A stretch of DNA of 64,000 bases from NCBI GenBank assembly GCA_963727285.1, contig CAVSFF010000009.1:434001-498000 (forward strand), read 5' to 3'. The notes beneath the pieces were generated by a model. It saw only the letters and a program-made list of their open reading frames with translations. It searched no databases and had not been told where the DNA came from. The stretch's first letter is position 1; each line of letters starts with the position of its first letter. This document shows, piece by piece, positions 63,859 to 64,000 of this stretch. The stretch comes from CAITWD01 sp963727285 (GTDB lineage Bacteria > Actinomycetota > Thermoleophilia > Miltoncostaeales > Miltoncostaeaceae). A program made the position numbers and the translations under genes.

Positions 63859-64000
63859 ATGCGCCCGGCCGTCGACATCGACCCGCGGGAGCTGCGCGCG
63901 GAGTTCCCGATCTTCACACCGGTCGGGGACCGCGCGCCGCTCGTGTACCTCGATTCGGCGGCCACCTCGCAAAAGCCGACGGCGGTGCTGGACGCGATGG
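63859..64000 (+). CDS. sufS: SufS, cysteine desulfurase (partial)
   Basis: First 47 codons only, from an ATG at 63859: RELRAEFPIFTPVGDRAPLV and YLDSAATSQKPTAVLDAM match the start of class V PLP-dependent SufS desulfurases. The active-site Cys and Lys lie outside the window. Seven-base gap after sufC. Confidence 0.9.
   Translation, partial: MRPAVDIDPRELRAEFPIFTPVGDRAPLVYLDSAATSQKPTAVLDAM

Overview
The window is GC-rich and gene-dense, and looks like the chromosome of a member of the Actinomycetota, probably a deep lineage such as Thermoleophilia or Acidimicrobiia rather than Streptomyces or Mycobacterium. Supporting signs are PspA paired with the actinobacterial PspA-associated protein, a SufR-SufB-SufD-Rieske-SufC-SufS cluster, KorAB 2-oxoacid:ferredoxin oxidoreductase with a 7Fe ferredoxin, three-gene proton-translocating transhydrogenase, a WhiG/FliA-type sigma factor, many GTG/TTG starts and tRNA genes without encoded CCA. 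The class is inference. No phage, insertion sequence, CRISPR array or rRNA was seen.

Layout. 1-8.4 kb: uvrC (partial, frameshifted), an MFS exporter, thrS with a tiny Cys-rich gene behind it, a nitronate monooxygenase-like enzyme and small metabolic or membrane genes. 8.5-18.8 kb: a leftward acyl-CoA ligase / aldehyde dehydrogenase / decarboxylase-hydrolase fusion operon divergent from a five-gene peptide ABC importer. 18.9-25.5 kb: SDR, DsbA-like protein, TrmH-type methyltransferase, a YbhN-like membrane protein, an ECF sigma/anti-sigma pair, a ferritin-like protein and TatA-TatC. 25.5-28.1 kb: small membrane protein, glyoxalase, and an arsR-aquaporin-arsC operon. 28.2-33.3 kb: an accessory stretch (SMI1/KNR4 protein, PH-like protein, K+ channel, DUF1214 protein) ending at tRNA-Val. 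33.4-40.9 kb: purK-purE, korA-korB, aminotransferase IV, 2-hydroxyacid dehydrogenase, pspA. 41.1-47.3 kb: a decayed cation/proton antiporter, a second K+ channel, a GH16 glucanase-like protein, a polytopic membrane protein, a lipoprotein, an acyl-CoA dehydrogenase fragment, tRNA-Cys and tRNA-Gly. 47.3-55.8 kb: Nif3-like protein, pntAA-pntAB-pntB, WhiG/FliA sigma, two metallo-hydrolases, RpiB-like protein, Mrp/ApbC and ferredoxin. 55.8-59.1 kb: an operon of small catabolic genes and a methyltransferase. 59.1-64 kb: divergent sufR and the suf operon, running off the end in sufS.

How the genes work together. The right half is rich in iron-sulfur functions: SUF assembly with its SufR regulator, the P-loop carrier Mrp, the 7Fe ferredoxin, and KorAB, which needs both clusters and ferredoxin. 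The ars operon appears to pair arsenate reduction with an aquaporin channel instead of an ArsB/Acr3 pump. TatAC sits directly behind an apparently exported ferritin-like protein and a divergent sigma/anti-sigma pair. Many genes are coupled by ATGA/GTGA/TTGA overlaps, and several gene ends carry long GC-rich hairpins without a clear U-tract.

Quality caveat. At least sixteen apparent single-base frameshifts interrupt otherwise conserved genes (uvrC x2, the DUF5684-like gene, DUF1214 gene, purK, antiporter x2, the membrane protein at 44 kb, pntB x3, mrp x2, the small gene at 56.3 kb, the methyltransferase x2). Many lie in short homopolymers and some compensate each other. This is best read as indel error in the assembly, except for the antiporter, which also lacks its middle third and is probably a real pseudogene.
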